Positions 63,031 to 64,000 of a stretch of 64,000 nt of DNA are shown here, one piece after another (position 1 is the stretch's first letter; every line of letters starts with the position of its first letter). A program made the translations under genes and the position numbers. Below the pieces are notes generated by a model. The model was not told the origin of the DNA, made no database searches, and saw only the letters and a program-made list of their open reading frames with translations. Origin of the DNA: Paracoccus tibetensis (GTDB lineage Bacteria; Pseudomonadota; Alphaproteobacteria; Rhodobacterales; Rhodobacteraceae); NCBI RefSeq assembly GCF_900102505.1, contig NZ_FMVT01000012.1, positions 1 through 64,000 on the forward strand, given 5' to 3'.

Positions 63031-63735
63031 TCAGTCCTTTGGCGCCAAAAGCCGCAGCGCCGCGCGGATCAACGCGGGCGTCGCCGCCCCCGGTTCCGCC
63101 GCCTGCGCCTCGGCCACGGCGCCCGCCGCCTCCGAGGCACCATAGCCCAGATTCCCGAGGGCCGACAGCGCATCGGCCATGGCCTGATGCGCCCCGGCCT
63201 GGGCCTGGCGGGCCGCGGCGCCCCGCGCCGGGGCCGCGGTGGCGGCGGGCTCGATGCCCGCCTCCTCCGCAACCTCGCCGCCCGCGGCAACGTCCCCCGC
63301 ATCGACGGTCAGCGCCCCGCCGAGCGCCATGACCGAGGGCGCCTTGTCCTTCAGCTCCAGCACCACCCTTTGCGCGAGCTTCGGCCCGACCCCGTTCGCC
63401 TTCCTGACCGAGGACCAGTCGCCAAGCGCGATCGCCCGCCCCAGCCCCTCGGGGCCAAGCGTGCCGAGGATCGCCAGCGACACCTTCGCGCCCACGCCCT
63501 GCACCGAAGTCAGCAGCCGGTGCCACTCCTTCTCCAGCATGGTCGGAAAGCCGAAAAGCTGCAGCAGGTCCTCGCGGACCAGCAGCTCGGTGTAAAGCGC
63601 CGCCGCCTGCCCCACCGGAGGCAGCCCCGCCGCCGTCCGCTCGCTCACATGGACGATGTAGCCCACTCCGCGCACGTCGATGAGCACGTGATCGCGCGCC
63701 CGGTGCAGGATCACCCCGGCGATGCGCCCGATCAT
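63031..63735 (-). CDS. ruvA: Holliday junction DNA-binding protein RuvA
   Basis: RuvA binds Holliday junctions as a tetramer and recruits RuvB. The 234-aa protein has the OB-fold domain ([20 protein letters not shown]), tandem helix-hairpin-helix motifs ([36 protein letters not shown]), an extended Ala/Gly-rich linker (about 140-180), and the C-terminal RuvB-binding domain ([20 protein letters not shown]). The start overlaps ruvC by four bases. Confidence 0.96.
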   Translation of the reverse strand: MIGRIAGVILHRARDHVLIDVRGVGYIVHVSERTAAGLPPVGQAAALYTELLVREDLLQLFGFPTMLEKEWHRLLTSVQGVGAKVSLAILGTLGPEGLGRAIALGDWSSVRKANGVGPKLAQRVVLELKDKAPSVMALGGALTVDAGDVAAGGEVAEEAGIEPAATAAPARGAAARQAQAGAHQAMADALSALGNLGYGASEAAGAVAEAQAAEPGAATPALIRAALRLLAPKD

Positions 63736-64000
63736 GCCGCACCCGATCGGCTTGGTGCGATCCGCAGCGTCCGCCCCTGAAGGTGCCGCGCATGGCAGAT
63801 GGCGATGGCGAGGGCATCGGCCGCGTCCGGGCTGTCGAAGCGCACGCCCGGCAGCTGCACCCGCACCATGTGCTGCACCTGCTCCTTGGCCGCGTGCCCG
63901 ACGCCCACCACCGTCTTCTTCACCGCGTTCGGCGCGTATTCGCCGACCGCGATCCCCGCCTCGGCCGGCGCCAGCAGCGCGATGCCGCGCGCCTGGCCCA
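63732..64000 (-). CDS. ruvC: Holliday junction resolvase RuvC, C-terminal part (cut by window edge)
   Basis: The frame runs from the window edge to a stop at 63732 and encodes the C-terminal 89 residues of RuvC, including [20 protein letters not shown] and [14 protein letters not shown] with its catalytic aspartates. Residues before [11 protein letters not shown] lie outside the window, so the start cannot be given. It precedes ruvA with an ATGA overlap. Confidence 0.95.
   Translation of the reverse strand, partial: GQARGIALLAPAEAGIAVGEYAPNAVKKTVVGVGHAAKEQVQHMVRVQLPGVRFDSPDAADALAIAICHARHLQGRTLRIAPSRSGAA

Overview
The window is a high-GC, gene-dense chromosomal segment from an alphaproteobacterium, most likely family Rhodobacteraceae (Paracoccus/Rhodobacter relatives). 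Signs for this are a ctaC-ctaB-ctaG-surf1-ctaE cytochrome aa3 cluster, a PDH E1-beta subunit with its own lipoyl domain, a MipZ-type ATPase, chains of ATGA/GTGA start-stop overlaps, and a DUF1127 gene followed by CCUCCUCCC hairpin RNAs of the kind described in Rhodobacter sphaeroides. No phage, insertion sequence, CRISPR array, rRNA or tRNA was seen. Almost everything is housekeeping, so the novelty lies mainly in non-coding RNA and regulatory DNA.

Layout. 0.4-1.4 kb (-): ribosomal proteins rplM-rpsI. 1.5-2.8 kb: divergent PaaI-like thioesterase and a crotonase-family protein. 2.8-12 kb (-): division/cell-wall cluster mraZ-rsmH-ftsL-ftsI-murE-murF-mraY-murD, with a structured mraZ leader resembling the UpsM sRNA locus. 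12.6-13.7 kb (-): Mrp/ApbC Fe-S carrier. 14.0-14.7 kb (+): a 75-aa DUF1127 protein and an array of ten hairpins, each presenting the same 12-nt loop CTCCTCCTCCCT. These read as five tandem CcsR-like sRNAs, against the four I recall for R. sphaeroides. 14.8-20.2 kb (+): Tudor-like protein, rlmJ, ftsB and pdhABC. 20.3-22.9 kb: a 52-aa ORF, mipZ, a LysR regulator and azoR.

23.1-28.0 kb (+): translation and export block ffh, GNAT, chorismate mutase, rpsP, rimM, trmD, rplS, rpmE. 28.0-28.6 kb (-): two paralogous 68-aa four-cysteine proteins, with two CTGC-N3-GCAG (PhaR-type) sites between them. 28.7-34.9 kb: RecD-like helicase, EcsC, GNATs, flavin reductase, apt, FAD-linked oxidase. 34.8-41.8 kb (-): oxidase subunits and assembly factors (coxB, ctaB, CoxF-like, ctaG, ctaE, surf1), then thrC, an M16 peptidase and RimJ-like GNAT. 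42-48.9 kb (+): tldD, dprA, topA, scoAB. 49-59.2 kb (+): ybgC-tolQRAB-pal-cpoB-tilS-ftsH. 59.3-61 kb (+): OhrR/MarR regulator, a second chorismate mutase, folD. 61-64 kb (-): ruvB, htpX, ruvA and the 3' part of ruvC, cut by the window edge.

The genes fall into a few modules: peptidoglycan and division (mra/mur/fts, mipZ, ftsB, tol-pal), aerobic energy metabolism (PDH, aa3 oxidase biogenesis, SCOT), translation (S9, L13, S16, L19, L31, RimM, TrmD, TilS, RlmJ, SRP) and DNA repair or topology (topA, dprA, ruvABC, RecD-like). The CcsR-like array lies just upstream of the PDH operon and carries an anti-Shine-Dalgarno sequence in every loop, so a stress-induced brake on translation is the most attractive regulatory hypothesis here.
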